In this document: one piece after another, positions 24,242 through 33,098 of the stretch
How the letters are laid out: every line of letters begins with the position of its first letter
Numbering within the stretch: the first letter of the stretch is position 1
From: Pseudonocardia hierapolitana
Lineage (GTDB): Bacteria > Actinomycetota > Actinomycetes > Mycobacteriales > Pseudonocardiaceae
Direction: 5' to 3'
Length of the DNA: 64,000 nucleotides
NCBI RefSeq assembly: GCF_007994075.1
Contig: NZ_VIWU01000001.1
Location: 5,952,001-6,016,000 of the forward strand
Position numbers and translations under genes: made by a program
Notes under the pieces: model-generated
The model's input: the letters and a program-made list of their open reading frames with translations, nothing else
Told to the model about the DNA's origin: nothing
Databases searched by the model: none

Positions 24242-25591
24242 TCAGTGGCCGCAGCCGGGGAGCGCGGGGCCCGTCGGAGTGCCGATGCCCAGCGGGTCGG
24301 TCTCGCGCGGGTCGGGCACCGGGCTCCAGCGGCCGTCCACCACCGCGTAGTCCCAGCCGGGACCGTCCGTGACCAGCCACTCGACGGCGTCGACGAGCCG
24401 GTCCACGTCGTCCACCGTGGTGCCGAGGCCCAGGCTGGCCCGCACGGCGCAGCCGTCCGGGGTTCCGGCGAGGCGGGAGAGCAGCGGGTGGGCGCAGAAC
24501 TTCCCGTCCCGCACGCCGATGCCGTGCTCCGCCGACAGGTAGGCGGCGACGCGCCCGGCCGGGTGGCCGTCGACGACGAACGTGCACACCGCGACCCGGT
24601 CCGGGCTGTCCGGCCAGATCCGCAGCGTCCGGATGCCCGGCAGCGCGTCCAGGCCGGTCTCGAGCCGGTCGAGGAGAGCGGCCTCGTGGGCGGGGTCGAG
24701 CGCGCCGGACAGCACCCGGCAGGCCTCGGCGAGCGCGGCAGCACCGAGGACGTTCGGGGTGCCGGCCTCGTGCCGGTGCGGCGCGGGCGCCCACGACACC
24801 TCGGTGGCGCCGCCCTCGTCGGGCGCGGTGACCGCGTGCACCGCGCCGCCGCCGGACAGGTACGGCGTGGCGACGTCGAGCCAGTCCCGGCGCCCGACGA
24901 GCGCCCCCGCGCCGTAGGGGGCGTAGAGCTTGTGGCCCGAGAGGGCGAGGTAGTCGATGCCGGTGGTGGCGATGTCGACGGGGCGGTGCGGCGCGAGCTG
25001 GGCGGCGTCGACGACCACGCGGGCGCCTGCGGCGTGGGCGATCGCGGTGATCTCCTCGAGCGGCAGCAGCTCGCCGGTGACGTTGGACGCCCCGGTGACG
25101 GCGAGCAGCGCAGGCCGGTCGGCGGCGAGGGCGTAGCGCAGGTCGGCGAGCGTCTGCGCGACGGTGGGGGCGGCGCGCAGCACGCGGCCGGGCCCCCAGG
25201 CCAGCAGGTTGGCGTGGTGCTCGACGTCGAGCCGCAGCGCCGGGCCGGGCACGCATCCCGCCAGGAGGTTCAGCGCGTCGGTGGTGTTGCGGGTGAACAC
25301 CACGACGTCGTCGGCGCGGGCGCCCACGAACCGGCCGACCGTCTCCCGCGCCTTCTCCAGCACGGCGGTGCAGACCTGCGAGGCGTAGCCGGCACCGCGG
25401 TGGACGCTCGCGTAGTACGGCAGGAGCGCGGCGACGTGGTCGGCCACGGCGGTGAGCGCGGGAGCGCTGGCGGCGAGGTCGAGGTTGGCGTACCGCACGT
25501 GCTCGCCCGTGACGAGCGGGACGCGCAGATCCGTGCCCGTGACGGTCGCCGGCGCGCAGATGCCGGGGCGAGCGGACAGCACAGCAGTCAT
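24242..25591 (-). CDS. Class-V aminotransferase / cysteine-desulfurase-like PLP enzyme
   Basis: A 449-residue fold-type I PLP protein. Key elements are NTTDALNLLAG near residue 105, VDAAQLAPHRPVDI with the PLP-contacting Asp and the lysine motif YLALSGHKLYAPYGAGALVGRR near residue 235; PLP would bind that Lys. The C-terminal GVRDGKFCAHPLL contains a Cys where desulfurases carry their active-site Cys. The class covers cysteine desulfurases and related lyases. ATG 25591 follows GGAGGACCTCC. The whole mRNA leader is a SAM-IV riboswitch, so expression falls when S-adenosylmethionine is plentiful, indicating a sulfur-metabolism role. Confidence 0.87.
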   Translation of the reverse strand: MTAVLSARPGICAPATVTGTDLRVPLVTGEHVRYANLDLAASAPALTAVADHVAALLPYYASVHRGAGYASQVCTAVLEKARETVGRFVGARADDVVVFTRNTTDALNLLAGCVPGPALRLDVEHHANLLAWGPGRVLRAAPTVAQTLADLRYALAADRPALLAVTGASNVTGELLPLEEITAIAHAAGARVVVDAAQLAPHRPVDIATTGIDYLALSGHKLYAPYGAGALVGRRDWLDVATPYLSGGGAVHAVTAPDEGGATEVSWAPAPHRHEAGTPNVLGAAALAEACRVLSGALDPAHEAALLDRLETGLDALPGIRTLRIWPDSPDRVAVCTFVVDGHPAGRVAAYLSAEHGIGVRDGKFCAHPLLSRLAGTPDGCAVRASLGLGTTVDDVDRLVDAVEWLVTDGPGWDYAVVDGRWSPVPDPRETDPLGIGTPTGPALPGCGH

Positions 25592-25633
25592 GGAGGTCCT
25601 CCGGACCCACTCGGTGGACCCGGACGGATGTCG

Positions 25634-25747
25634 GGTCCGCGCTTGCCGGCCGTGGTTGCACGGCGGCCTGGTCGTCACCCGGAGCACCCCACCGCGGAGG
25701 AGGGTTGCCGGCCAGCGAGCCGGGGCTTGACGCTGGCGCTCTTGACC
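25634..25747 (-). ncRNA. SAM-IV riboswitch
   Basis: On the minus strand the conserved SAM-I/IV core is readable in order: GGTCAAGAGCGCCAGCG at the start (25747 down), AAGCCCCGGCTCGCTGG, CCGGCAACC, then GTGGGGTGCTCCGGGTGACGACC, which closes P1 against GGTCA. The 3' extension ends in GGCAAGCGCGGACC (about 25634), as in SAM-IV. It lies between a promoter and the class-V aminotransferase start at 25591. SAM-IV elements occur almost only in actinobacteria and turn off sulfur genes when SAM is high. Boundaries are by eye. Confidence 0.9.
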
Positions 25748-25755
25748 TGGGGGGC

Positions 25756-25785
25756 AGGTTACGGGCGGACGGCGCGATCGGTCAA
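25756..25785 (-). promoter_or_regulatory. Promoter of the SAM-IV/aminotransferase transcript
   Basis: Minus-strand TTGACC (25785-25780) and TAACCT (25761-25756) with an 18-base spacer, a good sigma-70-type match. Transcription would begin a few bases before P1 of the riboswitch. Confidence 0.7.
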
Positions 25786-25833
25786 GCGGATCTTCCGCTG
25801 CACTGCGCGGCGCGGAGCATGATCGGCCGGATC

Positions 25834-25867
25834 GGGACATGAGCTGTACCTGTTCAGCTGATGTCCC
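25834..25867. terminator. Hairpin between the FAD gene and the SAM-IV promoter
   Basis: GGGACAT pairs with ATGTCCC and AGCTG with CAGCT, separated by one G-G mismatch, around an 8-base loop. It lies 70 bp past the stop of the minus-strand FAD gene and just before the next minus-strand promoter. No U-run follows, so terminator function is inferred from position. Confidence 0.5.
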
Positions 25868-25936
25868 CTTTCCCGGGGGGATCGAGCCACTGCCGACCGA
25901 AATCGGCGACCGGTTTCGAGCAATGACGAAAGGAGG

Positions 25937-26551
25937 TCAGTGCGCGACGGCGGCCGTCAGCGCGGGGACGGCGAAGCAGCCGCGGGCCGCGACGGTGACG
26001 ACCGGTGCGGCCGCGTCGGTGACGAGGGCGGCCGGTCCCGCTCCGGCCAGCACCACCCGGGCGGCCGCCAGGGTGGCGGTGCGGGTACGGACCAGTCGGC
26101 CGCCCACAGAGCCGTCGATCGCGACGACCTCGTCGCAGTGGCGCAGATGCGCGCCCCAGGCGGTGGCCGCGGCCGTGAGCGCCGCCGTCGCCTGGTCGGC
26201 GCGAACCTGCCGTACCTCGCCGCTGACGTGCAACAACGCGGCACCGGTCTCCTGCTCGACCTGCCGCCAGAGTCGCATGGCCTCCGCGGCGAGCGCCGTG
26301 GGCAGGCCCGCTTCGGTCCACGCCGCCGGCCCGGCCGAGCGCCAGACCGCGCCCGCCGTGCGCCGTTCCAGGAGCACGACGCGCAGGCCGCGGCGCGCGA
26401 GGTGCCACGCGGTGGCGGCGCCCGCCGGGCCCGCGCCGACGACGGCGACGTCGATCGTGAGTGTCGGGGTGTCGGTGGTGGGGCTCGGCTCCAGCAGGCT
26501 CGGTGGACAGGGCACGTCGGCCTCCAGCTCTCCCGGTACGCGGGTCATCAC
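25937..26551 (-). CDS. Short FAD-dependent oxidoreductase (DAO-like, possibly truncated)
   Basis: A 204-residue protein starting at GTG 26551 or ATG 26548. A complete FAD Rossmann motif, VAVVGAGPAGAATAWHLARRGLRVVLLERR, begins near residue 34, followed by a VRQVRADQATAALTAAATAWGAHLR helix pair and a second nucleotide-contact strand ARVVLAGAGPAALV. Family members of the DAO/sarcosine-oxidase type are usually about 350-400 residues. The C-terminal substrate half is missing, so this is either a small enzyme or a truncated remnant. It diverges from the SAM-riboswitch-controlled ABC operon, which hints at a sulfur or amine substrate. Confidence 0.65.
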   Translation of the reverse strand: MMTRVPGELEADVPCPPSLLEPSPTTDTPTLTIDVAVVGAGPAGAATAWHLARRGLRVVLLERRTAGAVWRSAGPAAWTEAGLPTALAAEAMRLWRQVEQETGAALLHVSGEVRQVRADQATAALTAAATAWGAHLRHCDEVVAIDGSVGGRLVRTRTATLAAARVVLAGAGPAALVTDAAAPVVTVAARGCFAVPALTAAVAH

Positions 26552-26646
26552 GGTAGGCAGCCGGCCCGGTGCCGTGTCAACGAACGGACATTTGCCGAAC
26601 GTCTTGTCCGGTCATTTCGCGCGGACAATGGCGCGTAACACACCGC

Positions 26647-26676
26647 TTGAAAAATGATGCGATCGCTACGTAAGTT
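26647..26676 (+). promoter_or_regulatory. Promoter of the riboswitch/ABC operon
   Basis: TTGAAA (26647-26652) and TAAGTT (26671-26676) with an 18-base spacer. Transcription would start about 26684, just before P1 of the S-box riboswitch. Upstream, at 26585-26629, are three copies of a CGG(A/T)CA(A/T)T-like octamer that may bind a regulator. Confidence 0.55.
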
Positions 26677-26690
26677 CGAAGCGCAATCCA

Positions 26691-26790
26691 GACGCCATCC
26701 AGAGCGGCCGAGAGACCCGGATCGACGACGCCGCAGCAACCCCCCGTGCGAGCGGGAGCGGGTGCTACCGCCGGGAGCGATGGAGGTCGC
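26691..26790 (+). ncRNA. S-box (SAM-I-type) riboswitch
   Basis: Core elements appear in order: CCATCCAGAGCGGCCGAGAGA (P1 5' strand and P2 with the kink-turn), GACGACGCCGCAGCAACC (P2 3' side and pseudoknot partner), GGGTGCTACCGCC (P3 3' side and J3/4) and GGGAGCGATGGAGGTC closing P1. The layout, with a very short P4, is the form common in actinobacterial S-box leaders. P1 pairs CCATC with GATGG and GAC with GTC. The 3' strand of P1 holds GGAGG (26782-26786), the ribosome-binding site of the leader peptide starting at 26792, so SAM binding could block its translation. Confidence 0.85.
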
Positions 26791-26791
26791 C

Positions 26792-26890
26792 GTGCCGGGT
26801 CGGGAACGGGTCGAGCAGCGCACCACGTGGCATGCGTGGCGTCGTCACGTCGATCTGTGCCGCACCTGCGCGGCCCTCTGTCGGGGCTGA
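26792..26890 (+). CDS. Cysteine-type leader peptide for the peptide-type ABC/LLM operon
   Basis: A 32-residue ORF (GTG 26792 to TGA 26888-26890) ending RRHVDLCRTCAALCRG, with three cysteines in the last ten residues. GGAGG five bases upstream is shared with P1 of the SAM riboswitch. ATG 26780 in the same frame is a weaker alternative because its spacing to GGGAG is two bases. Eighty-six C-rich bases, including a hairpin of CCGCCGC and GCGGCGG arms (26927-26947), separate it from the binding-protein gene. Role as a cysteine-dependent attenuator is inferred from the shared signature. Confidence 0.8.
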   Translation: MPGRERVEQRTTWHAWRRHVDLCRTCAALCRG

Positions 26891-26976
26891 CGACCCGACT
26901 CCAGCCCTCACACGCCCCGCCGCCGACCGTGCGGCGGTGCTGACTCCTGCGCGCTCTCGGACAAAGGACCACCGTC

Positions 26977-28572
26977 ATGCCCCGATCCCTCACACCGTGG
27001 CTCGTCGCCGCTGCCGTGTCGCTGAGCGCGTGCGGCTCGGCGCCCGCGACGAGCACCGCCGACCCGGGCGTCCCGCAGCCGGGCGGCACGCTGCGCTTCG
27101 CGGTGAGCAGCGACCAGGGGTGCGTCGATCCCCAGCAGGTCGGCAGCAACGACACGATCTTCTCGCTGCGCCAGGTGGTCGACTCGCTCACCGACCAGGA
27201 CCCGGCCACCGGCGAGCTGCGGCCGTGGCTCGCCACGTCCTGGGAGAGCAACGCCGACGCCAGCGCCTACACGTTCACCCTGCGCGATGGCGTGACGTTC
27301 AGCGACGGCACGCCCCTCGACGCCGCCGCCGTGAAGGCGAACTTCGACGCCGTGCAGGACCTCGGGGCCCGCGGCACGCTGCCGAAGGGCTACCTGGCCG
27401 GCTACACGGGCACCGCGGTGGAGAGCCCGACGCGGCTCACGGTGGCGTTCGACCGGCCGAACGTGCAGTTCCTGCAGGGCACGTCGACGCACAGCCTGGG
27501 CATCCTCTCGCCCGCGACGGTGGCGAAGAGCGACGACGAGCGCTGCGCGGCGGTGGTCGGCTCCGGCCCGTTCGTGATCGAGTCCTACACCCGCGACGAG
27601 TCGATCGTGCTCGCCAGACGGCCGGGGTATGCGTGGGGTTCGTCGCTGTGGCAGTCGCCGGGTGAGGCCCGGCTGGACCGGGTCGAGTTCCGGATCGTGC
27701 CCGAGTCCGGGGTGCGTGTCGGCAGCTTGGCCTCCGGCGAGGTGGACGCCATCGGCAACCTCGCGCAGCAGGACGAGGCGCCGCTGACCGCGGCCGGGGC
27801 GCAGCTGCTGGGCAGGGCCAACCCGGGCATCCCGTTCGGGATCTCGTTCAACCAGGCCACCCCGCTCGGTGCGGATCCAGCGGTGCGCGAGGCCGTCTCG
27901 CTCGCGATCGACCGCGCAGAGGTGGTCGCCACGGTCTACAGCTCGCAGACGAAGCCGGCCACCAGCGCCCTCGCCTCCACGACGCCCGGCTACGCCGACC
28001 AGGCCGCGCTGCTCCCGTTCGACCTGGCGAAGGCGGGGTCCGTCCTGGACGCCGCGGGCTGGCTGCCCGGCCCGGACGGCATCCGGGCGCGGAACGGCAC
28101 GCCGCTCACGGTGGAGCTGACCTGGTACTCCAACTCGCCCGCCAACCGGGCCGCCGTCGAGCTGATCCAGCAGCAGGTGCGCAAGGTGGGAATCGACCTG
28201 CAGCTGCGCGAGAAGCCGATCTCGGAGAGCACACCGACCCAGCAGGCAGGCGACTTCGTCGCCAGCTGGGGCAACCTCACCCGCGCCGACCCCGACATCC
28301 TGCGCAGCCAGTACTCGACGGCAGGCAACAACTACTACCGGCTGCCGCCCGGCCCGATCGACACCCTGCTCGCCGAGCAGGCGGCACAGCCCGATCCGGC
28401 GGCCCGGGCGGCCATCGTCGCGCAGGCGCAGCAACTGCTGGTGCAGGAACACCACACGATCCCGGTCGTGGAGCTGACGACGGTGCTGGGCGTTGCGCCC
28501 GACGTCCAGGGAATCCTGTTCGACGCGAGCTCGCGCATCCAGCTGCACGACACCTGGAAGGTCCAGCCGTGA
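26977..28572 (+). CDS. ABC transporter substrate-binding lipoprotein (SBP family 5)
   Basis: A 531-residue lipoprotein with signal peptide and lipobox LSAC near residue 19. Family-5 (dipeptide/nickel/opine) features include LRPWLATSWESNADASAYTFTLRDGVTFSDGTPLDAAAVKANFD, then GSGPFVIESY and the YSNSPANRAAVELIQQQVRKVGIDLQL region. It is the first structural gene of an 11-gene coupled chain and feeds two permeases and one double ATPase. The leader context suggests the ligand is an organosulfur compound rather than an ordinary peptide. Cys-containing segments in the mature part (QGCVDPQ, DDERCAAV) are not obviously ligand-related. Confidence 0.9.
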   Translation: MPRSLTPWLVAAAVSLSACGSAPATSTADPGVPQPGGTLRFAVSSDQGCVDPQQVGSNDTIFSLRQVVDSLTDQDPATGELRPWLATSWESNADASAYTFTLRDGVTFSDGTPLDAAAVKANFDAVQDLGARGTLPKGYLAGYTGTAVESPTRLTVAFDRPNVQFLQGTSTHSLGILSPATVAKSDDERCAAVVGSGPFVIESYTRDESIVLARRPGYAWGSSLWQSPGEARLDRVEFRIVPESGVRVGSLASGEVDAIGNLAQQDEAPLTAAGAQLLGRANPGIPFGISFNQATPLGADPAVREAVSLAIDRAEVVATVYSSQTKPATSALASTTPGYADQAALLPFDLAKAGSVLDAAGWLPGPDGIRARNGTPLTVELTWYSNSPANRAAVELIQQQVRKVGIDLQLREKPISESTPTQQAGDFVASWGNLTRADPDILRSQYSTAGNNYYRLPPGPIDTLLAEQAAQPDPAARAAIVAQAQQLLVQEHHTIPVVELTTVLGVAPDVQGILFDASSRIQLHDTWKVQP

Positions 28573-29510
28573 CCGGTCGCTACCTGCTCCGGCGGCTGCT
28601 GGCTGCGGTCGGGGTGCTCTGGGCGGCGTTCACGGTGTCGTTCGTCGTGCTCTACCTGCTGCCGGGCGACCCGGTGGCCACGATGGCGAGCGGCGGCCTG
28701 GACGGCGAGCCGCTCCCGCCCGAGCAGCTGGACGCGCTCCGGGCCCGCTACGGGCTGGACCAGCCGGTGCTCGTGCAGTACGGCCGGCGCCTGCTCGCGG
28801 CGCTCACGGGGGACTTCGGGACGTCGATCCAGAACGGGCAGGACGTGCGCTCGGCGATCCTCGGGGTGCTGCCCCCGACGCTGCAGATCTCGGTCGCCGG
28901 GCTCGCGGTCGCGGTGCTCTTCGGCGGCACGGTGGCGCTCGTCGCCACCTACACGCGCGCGCTGTGGCTGCGGCAGCTCCTGATGGCGCTGCCCTCGCTC
29001 GCGGTGTCGCTGCCCGTGTTCTGGGTGGGGCTCATGCTCGTGCAGGTCTTCGCGTTCGGGCTGGGCCTCCTGCCGTCGGTGGGCGCGAACGGCCCGGCGG
29101 CGCTCGTGCTGCCCGCGGTGACGCTCGGGCTGCCGACCGGGGCACTGGTGGCGCAGGTGCTCGCGAAGAGCCTGTCGCAGGCACTCGGCGAGCCGTACGT
29201 CACCACCGCGCGCGCCAAGGGCGTCGGCCGCGCCGGCATCCACCTGCGGCACGCCCTGCGCAACGCGGCGCTCCCCGCGCTCACCGTCCTCGGCTACGTC
29301 GTGGGCAACCTCCTCGCCGGGTCGGTGGTGGTCGAGACGGTGTTCACCCGGCCGGGCCTCGGCCGGCTCACGGTCGCCGCCGTCGGGGTGCAGGACATCC
29401 CGCTCGTGCAGGGGATCGTGGTGTTCGCCGCCGCGGTGTTCGTGCTGGTCAACCTCACGGTCGACGTGATCTACCCGCTGCTGGACCCACGGATCGGGGC
29501 GACCTCATGA
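28569..29510 (+). CDS. ABC transporter permease (DppB-like)
   Basis: A 313-residue membrane protein with about six membrane segments, starting at GTG 28569 and overlapping the previous stop as GTGA. It opens TGRYLLRRLLAAVGVLWAAFTVSFVVLYLLPGDP, the standard DppB/OppB N-terminus. It then shows YGLDQPVLVQYGRRLLAALTGDFG and the EAA-type loop YVTTARAKGVGRAGIHLRHALRNAALPALT. It pairs with the next permease to form the channel of a family-5 importer. The stop overlaps the next gene's ATG (ATGA). Confidence 0.93.
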   Translation: MTGRYLLRRLLAAVGVLWAAFTVSFVVLYLLPGDPVATMASGGLDGEPLPPEQLDALRARYGLDQPVLVQYGRRLLAALTGDFGTSIQNGQDVRSAILGVLPPTLQISVAGLAVAVLFGGTVALVATYTRALWLRQLLMALPSLAVSLPVFWVGLMLVQVFAFGLGLLPSVGANGPAALVLPAVTLGLPTGALVAQVLAKSLSQALGEPYVTTARAKGVGRAGIHLRHALRNAALPALTVLGYVVGNLLAGSVVVETVFTRPGLGRLTVAAVGVQDIPLVQGIVVFAAAVFVLVNLTVDVIYPLLDPRIGATS

Positions 29511-30388
29511 CGGAGCTGCTCGTACGGGAGCCGGTCGCGGTTCCCGAGGCCGACGAGGCGCCGCCGCGCCGGGAGGGCCGGGTCCGGTTCTTCCTGCGCA
29601 GGCCCGGGCTCGTGGTCTCCGTGGTCTTCGTGGCACTGGTGGTGCTCGCGGCGTTCGCGCCGCAGGTGCTCGCGCCCGGCGACCCGGCCGCGGGCGTGCC
29701 CGCGCTGCGGCTGCAGCCACCGGGCACGGCGGGCGTGTTCGGCACCGACTACCTCGGCCGCGACGTCTACACCCGCGTCGTGCACGGCGCGGCGCTGTCG
29801 CTGCAGGCCACGCTGATCGCGGTGACGGTCGCGCTGGTCGTCGGCGGGCTGGTGGGCGTGCTCGCCGGGTTCGTCCGCGGCTGGCTCGACGAGGTGCTCA
29901 TGCGCCTCGTCGACGTGCTGCTCGCGGTGCCCGCGGTACTGCTGTCGCTCGCGCTGATCACCGCGCTCGGCTACGGCACGGTGAAGGTGGCGGTCGCGGT
30001 GGGCATCGCGAGCGTCGCGAGCTTCGCCCGGGTGATGCGCGCGGAGACGCTGCGCGTGCGGCAGTCCGTCTACGTCGAGGCGGCGCGTGCCGTCGGCACC
30101 CGCTGGCACGTCACGCTGCTGCGGCACGTGCTGCCGAACGCGGCCGGGCCCGTGCTCGTGCTCGCGGTGCTGGAGTTCGGGCTCGCGATCCTCGCGGTCT
30201 CGTCGCTGTCGTTCCTCGGCTACGGCGCGCCGCCCCCGGCTCCCGAGTGGGGCTCGCTGGTGGCCGAGGGACGCAACTACATGGCCGTGGCCTGGTGGCT
30301 GTGCGCCGTGCCGGGCGCCGCGATCGCGGCCACCGTGCTCGCGGTGAACCGGATCTCCCGCGCCCTCGACGGGGAGCGGGCCCGATGA
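29507..30388 (+). CDS. ABC transporter permease (DppC-like)
   Basis: A 293-residue membrane protein. It has the DppC/OppC pattern GTDYLGRDVYTRVVHGAALSLQATLIAV near residue 80 and the EAA loop YVEAARAVGTRWHVTLLRHVLPNAAGPVLVLAVLEFG. FLGYGAPPPAPEWGSLVAEGRNYM is typical near the end. ATG 29507 is chosen by ATGA overlap and by the family N-terminus; an in-frame region upstream is off-frame to the first permease and rejected. It is the second half of the translocation channel in this operon. Confidence 0.93.
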   Translation: MTELLVREPVAVPEADEAPPRREGRVRFFLRRPGLVVSVVFVALVVLAAFAPQVLAPGDPAAGVPALRLQPPGTAGVFGTDYLGRDVYTRVVHGAALSLQATLIAVTVALVVGGLVGVLAGFVRGWLDEVLMRLVDVLLAVPAVLLSLALITALGYGTVKVAVAVGIASVASFARVMRAETLRVRQSVYVEAARAVGTRWHVTLLRHVLPNAAGPVLVLAVLEFGLAILAVSSLSFLGYGAPPPAPEWGSLVAEGRNYMAVAWWLCAVPGAAIAATVLAVNRISRALDGERAR

Positions 30389-31998
30389 CCGACCTGCTGC
30401 ACGTCGAGGACCTGCGCGTCTCCTACGCCACCGCAGGCGGCCTCGTTCCCGCCGTGCGGGGCGTCTCGTTGGCCGTCGCGCCGGGCGAGGTGGTCGCCGT
30501 CGTCGGGGAGTCCGGGTCGGGGAAGTCGACGCTGGCGCACGCCGTCGCGGGGCTGCTCCCCGGTACGGGCCGGGTCGACACCGGGCGGATCACCCTCGCC
30601 GAGCAGGAGCTCACGAGCCTGTCCGACCGGGCGTGGCGCACCGTGCGCGGGCGGCGGATCGGGCTCGTGCCGCAGGACCCTGGCGTCGCGCTCAATCCGG
30701 TGCAGCGGGTCGGGGCGCAGGTCGCCGAGGTGCTGACGGTCCACGGTCTGGCCGACCGCCGCAGCGCCCCCGCTCGGGCCGTCGAGCTGCTGGCCGAGGC
30801 CGGCCTGCCCGACGCCGGGGCCAGGGCCCGCCAGTACCCGCACGAGCTGTCGGGCGGGATGCGCCAGCGCGTGCTCATCGCGATCGCGATCGCCGCGCGC
30901 CCGCAGCTGCTCGTCGCCGACGAGCCCACGAGCGCACTCGACGCCACCGTGCAGCGGCACATCCTCGACCGCCTCGACGAGCTCGTCCGCGCGTCCGGCA
31001 CGGCCGTCCTGCTGATCACCCACGACCTCGGGGTCGCCGCCGACCGCGCCGACCGGCTCGTCGTGATGCAGGGCGGGCGGGTCGTGGAGCAGGGGCCGGT
31101 GCGGGAGGTGCTCGCCGCGCCGCGCGATCCGTACACCCGGCGGCTCCTGGAGAGCGCGCCCGGGCTGCCGCGGAACGTGCACGCACGCCCGACTCGCCGT
31201 GTCGAGACGTCGGACTCGCCGGTGGTGGAGGTGCGGGACCTCGTGAAGGAGTTCCCTCTGGGCCGGGGCCGGATCCGGGCCGTCGACGGGGTGAGCTTCT
31301 CGATCGCGCGGGGCGAGACGCTTGCGCTGGTCGGCGAGTCGGGCTCCGGCAAGTCGACCACGGCCCGGCTGGTCCTGCGTCTCGCCGACCCCACGTCGGG
31401 CACGGTGGAGTTCGACGGCACCGACATCACCCGCGTCCGCGGGCGGGCCTGGCGGGATCTGCGCAGGCGCGCGCAGCTGATCTACCAGAACCCGTACGCC
31501 TCGCTGGACCCCCGCTTCTCGATCGCCGAGGTGATCGCCGAGCCGCTGCGGGCGTTCCGGGTGGGGGACGCGCGGTCGCGCCGGGCGCGGGCCGCCGAGC
31601 TGCTGGACCGGGTCGCGTTGCCGGGGTCCGTGCTCGACCGGCGGCCCGCCGAGCTGTCGGGCGGGCAGCGCCAGCGGGTGGCGATCGCCCGTGCGCTGGC
31701 CCTCTCGCCCGACCTCGTGGTGTGCGACGAGCCGGTGTCCGCGCTCGACGTCAGCGTGTCGGCGCAGGTGCTCGACCTGCTCGCCCAGCTGCAGGCCGAC
31801 GCCGGGCTCACGTACCTGTTCATCTCCCACGATCTCGCCGTGGTGCGCCGGATCGCGCACCGCGTCGGCGTGCTGCGCGACGGGGAGCTGCTCGAGCTCG
31901 CACCCACCGAGCAGCTCTTCGCCGACCCGCAGCACGAGTACACGCGCGAGCTGCTCGCCGCGATCGCGGGGCAACGCGTCATGGAGGAGACGGCATGA
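30385..31998 (+). CDS. ABC transporter double ATP-binding protein
   Basis: A 537-residue fusion of two nucleotide-binding domains, equivalent to DppD and DppF in one chain. Domain 1 (about residues 1-255) has [44 protein letters not shown] and [10 protein letters not shown]. Domain 2 (about 280-530) has a second [57 protein letters not shown] and FISHDLAVV. All catalytic motifs look intact in both halves. Start and stop overlap neighbours as ATGA. It powers the 28569/29507 permeases. Confidence 0.95.
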   Translation: MTDLLHVEDLRVSYATAGGLVPAVRGVSLAVAPGEVVAVVGESGSGKSTLAHAVAGLLPGTGRVDTGRITLAEQELTSLSDRAWRTVRGRRIGLVPQDPGVALNPVQRVGAQVAEVLTVHGLADRRSAPARAVELLAEAGLPDAGARARQYPHELSGGMRQRVLIAIAIAARPQLLVADEPTSALDATVQRHILDRLDELVRASGTAVLLITHDLGVAADRADRLVVMQGGRVVEQGPVREVLAAPRDPYTRRLLESAPGLPRNVHARPTRRVETSDSPVVEVRDLVKEFPLGRGRIRAVDGVSFSIARGETLALVGESGSGKSTTARLVLRLADPTSGTVEFDGTDITRVRGRAWRDLRRRAQLIYQNPYASLDPRFSIAEVIAEPLRAFRVGDARSRRARAAELLDRVALPGSVLDRRPAELSGGQRQRVAIARALALSPDLVVCDEPVSALDVSVSAQVLDLLAQLQADAGLTYLFISHDLAVVRRIAHRVGVLRDGELLELAPTEQLFADPQHEYTRELLAAIAGQRVMEETA

Positions 31999-33098
31999 AG
32001 ATCCTCGTCCTCACGCTCATCACGAACGGGCCGGACCCGGTGACCGGTCGCACGCCGACGCCGAACGCGCGGCTGCACCGGGTGGTCGACAACGCGGTGC
32101 TCGCCGAGGAGCTGGGCTTCGACGGATACGCGGTGGGGGAGCGGCACGAGCGGCCGTTCCTGTCGTCGGCGCCGCCGGTGGTGCTGTCGCACATCGCGGC
32201 GCTCACATCGCGGATCACGCTGTTCACGGGCGTCACCACGCTGTCGCTGCTCGACCCGGTGCGCGCCTACGAGGACTACGCCACCCTCGACCAGCTCGCC
32301 GACGGCCGCCTCGAGCTGATCATCGGCAAGGGCAACGGCGCGGCGCAGGCCCAGCTGTTCGACGTGACCGCCGACGACCAGTGGGACCGCAACGCCGAGG
32401 GCTACGAGCTGTTCCGCAGGCTGTGGCGCGAGGAGCGCACGACGTGGACCGGCCGGTTCCGCCCGCCGCTCGTCGACGCCGAGACGTGGCCGCCCCCGCG
32501 CCAGCACCCGATCCGCGTCTGGCACGGCAGCGCCACCAGCAAGGAGTCGGTGGAGGTCGCGGCCCGCTACGGCGACCCGCTGTTCTCGGCCAACGTCACC
32601 AACCCGATCGAGCCCTACGCCGAGCTGATCGCGTACTACCGCGAGCGCTGGGCGGCGCACGGCCACGACCCGGCCGACGCGCTCGTCGGCGCCGGTACGG
32701 CCGCCTTCCACATCGCGAAGACCTCCCAGCAGGCGATCGAGGAGTTCCGGCCGGTCTTCGCGGCACGGCTCGCCGCCGCGGAGCGGTTCGGGCTGCCGAT
32801 CGTGTTCGCAGACGTCGAGGACTTCGTCGAGCGCTCGTCCGCGCTGGTCGGCAGCCCGCAGCAGATCATCGAGAAGGTGCTGCGCTACCACGCGGTGTTC
32901 GGGCACGAGGTGTTGCACCTGCACCTCGACGGCGACGGCCTGTCCCCGCGGCGGCAGCGCGAGCTGCTGGAGACGTTCCAGTCCGAGGTGGCGCCCGCGT
33001 TGCGGGCCGCCGTGCCGAGCCGTCCTCTCGCCGGTGCGGTGCCACGCGACGTGGACGACGCGCGGCCCGCCGACTCACCGGTGGGCGTGGCGTCATGA
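31995..33098 (+). CDS. LLM-class flavin-dependent monooxygenase (1 of 4 in this operon)
   Basis: A 367-residue luciferase-fold protein. It has [18 protein letters not shown] at the start, [18 protein letters not shown] near residue 38, [47 protein letters not shown] near residue 70-110 and [29 protein letters not shown] near the end. The fold suits reduced-flavin monooxygenation, as in sulfonate or sulfone C-S cleavage. It shares an operon with two flavin reductases that can supply FMNH2. The C-terminal 35 residues beyond the barrel are Arg/Pro-rich and not conserved-looking. Exact substrate not assignable. Confidence 0.87.
   Translation: MKILVLTLITNGPDPVTGRTPTPNARLHRVVDNAVLAEELGFDGYAVGERHERPFLSSAPPVVLSHIAALTSRITLFTGVTTLSLLDPVRAYEDYATLDQLADGRLELIIGKGNGAAQAQLFDVTADDQWDRNAEGYELFRRLWREERTTWTGRFRPPLVDAETWPPPRQHPIRVWHGSATSKESVEVAARYGDPLFSANVTNPIEPYAELIAYYRERWAAHGHDPADALVGAGTAAFHIAKTSQQAIEEFRPVFAARLAAAERFGLPIVFADVEDFVERSSALVGSPQQIIEKVLRYHAVFGHEVLHLHLDGDGLSPRRQRELLETFQSEVAPALRAAVPSRPLAGAVPRDVDDARPADSPVGVAS

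Noticed and set aside
25940..26638. Plus-strand ORF of 232 codons preceded by a near-perfect AAAGGAGGT ribosome site
   Set aside because: It is antisense to the FAD-dependent oxidoreductase, and its product is Arg/Gly/Asp-rich low-complexity sequence typical of shadow frames in GC-rich DNA. The good ribosome site is noted but not enough.
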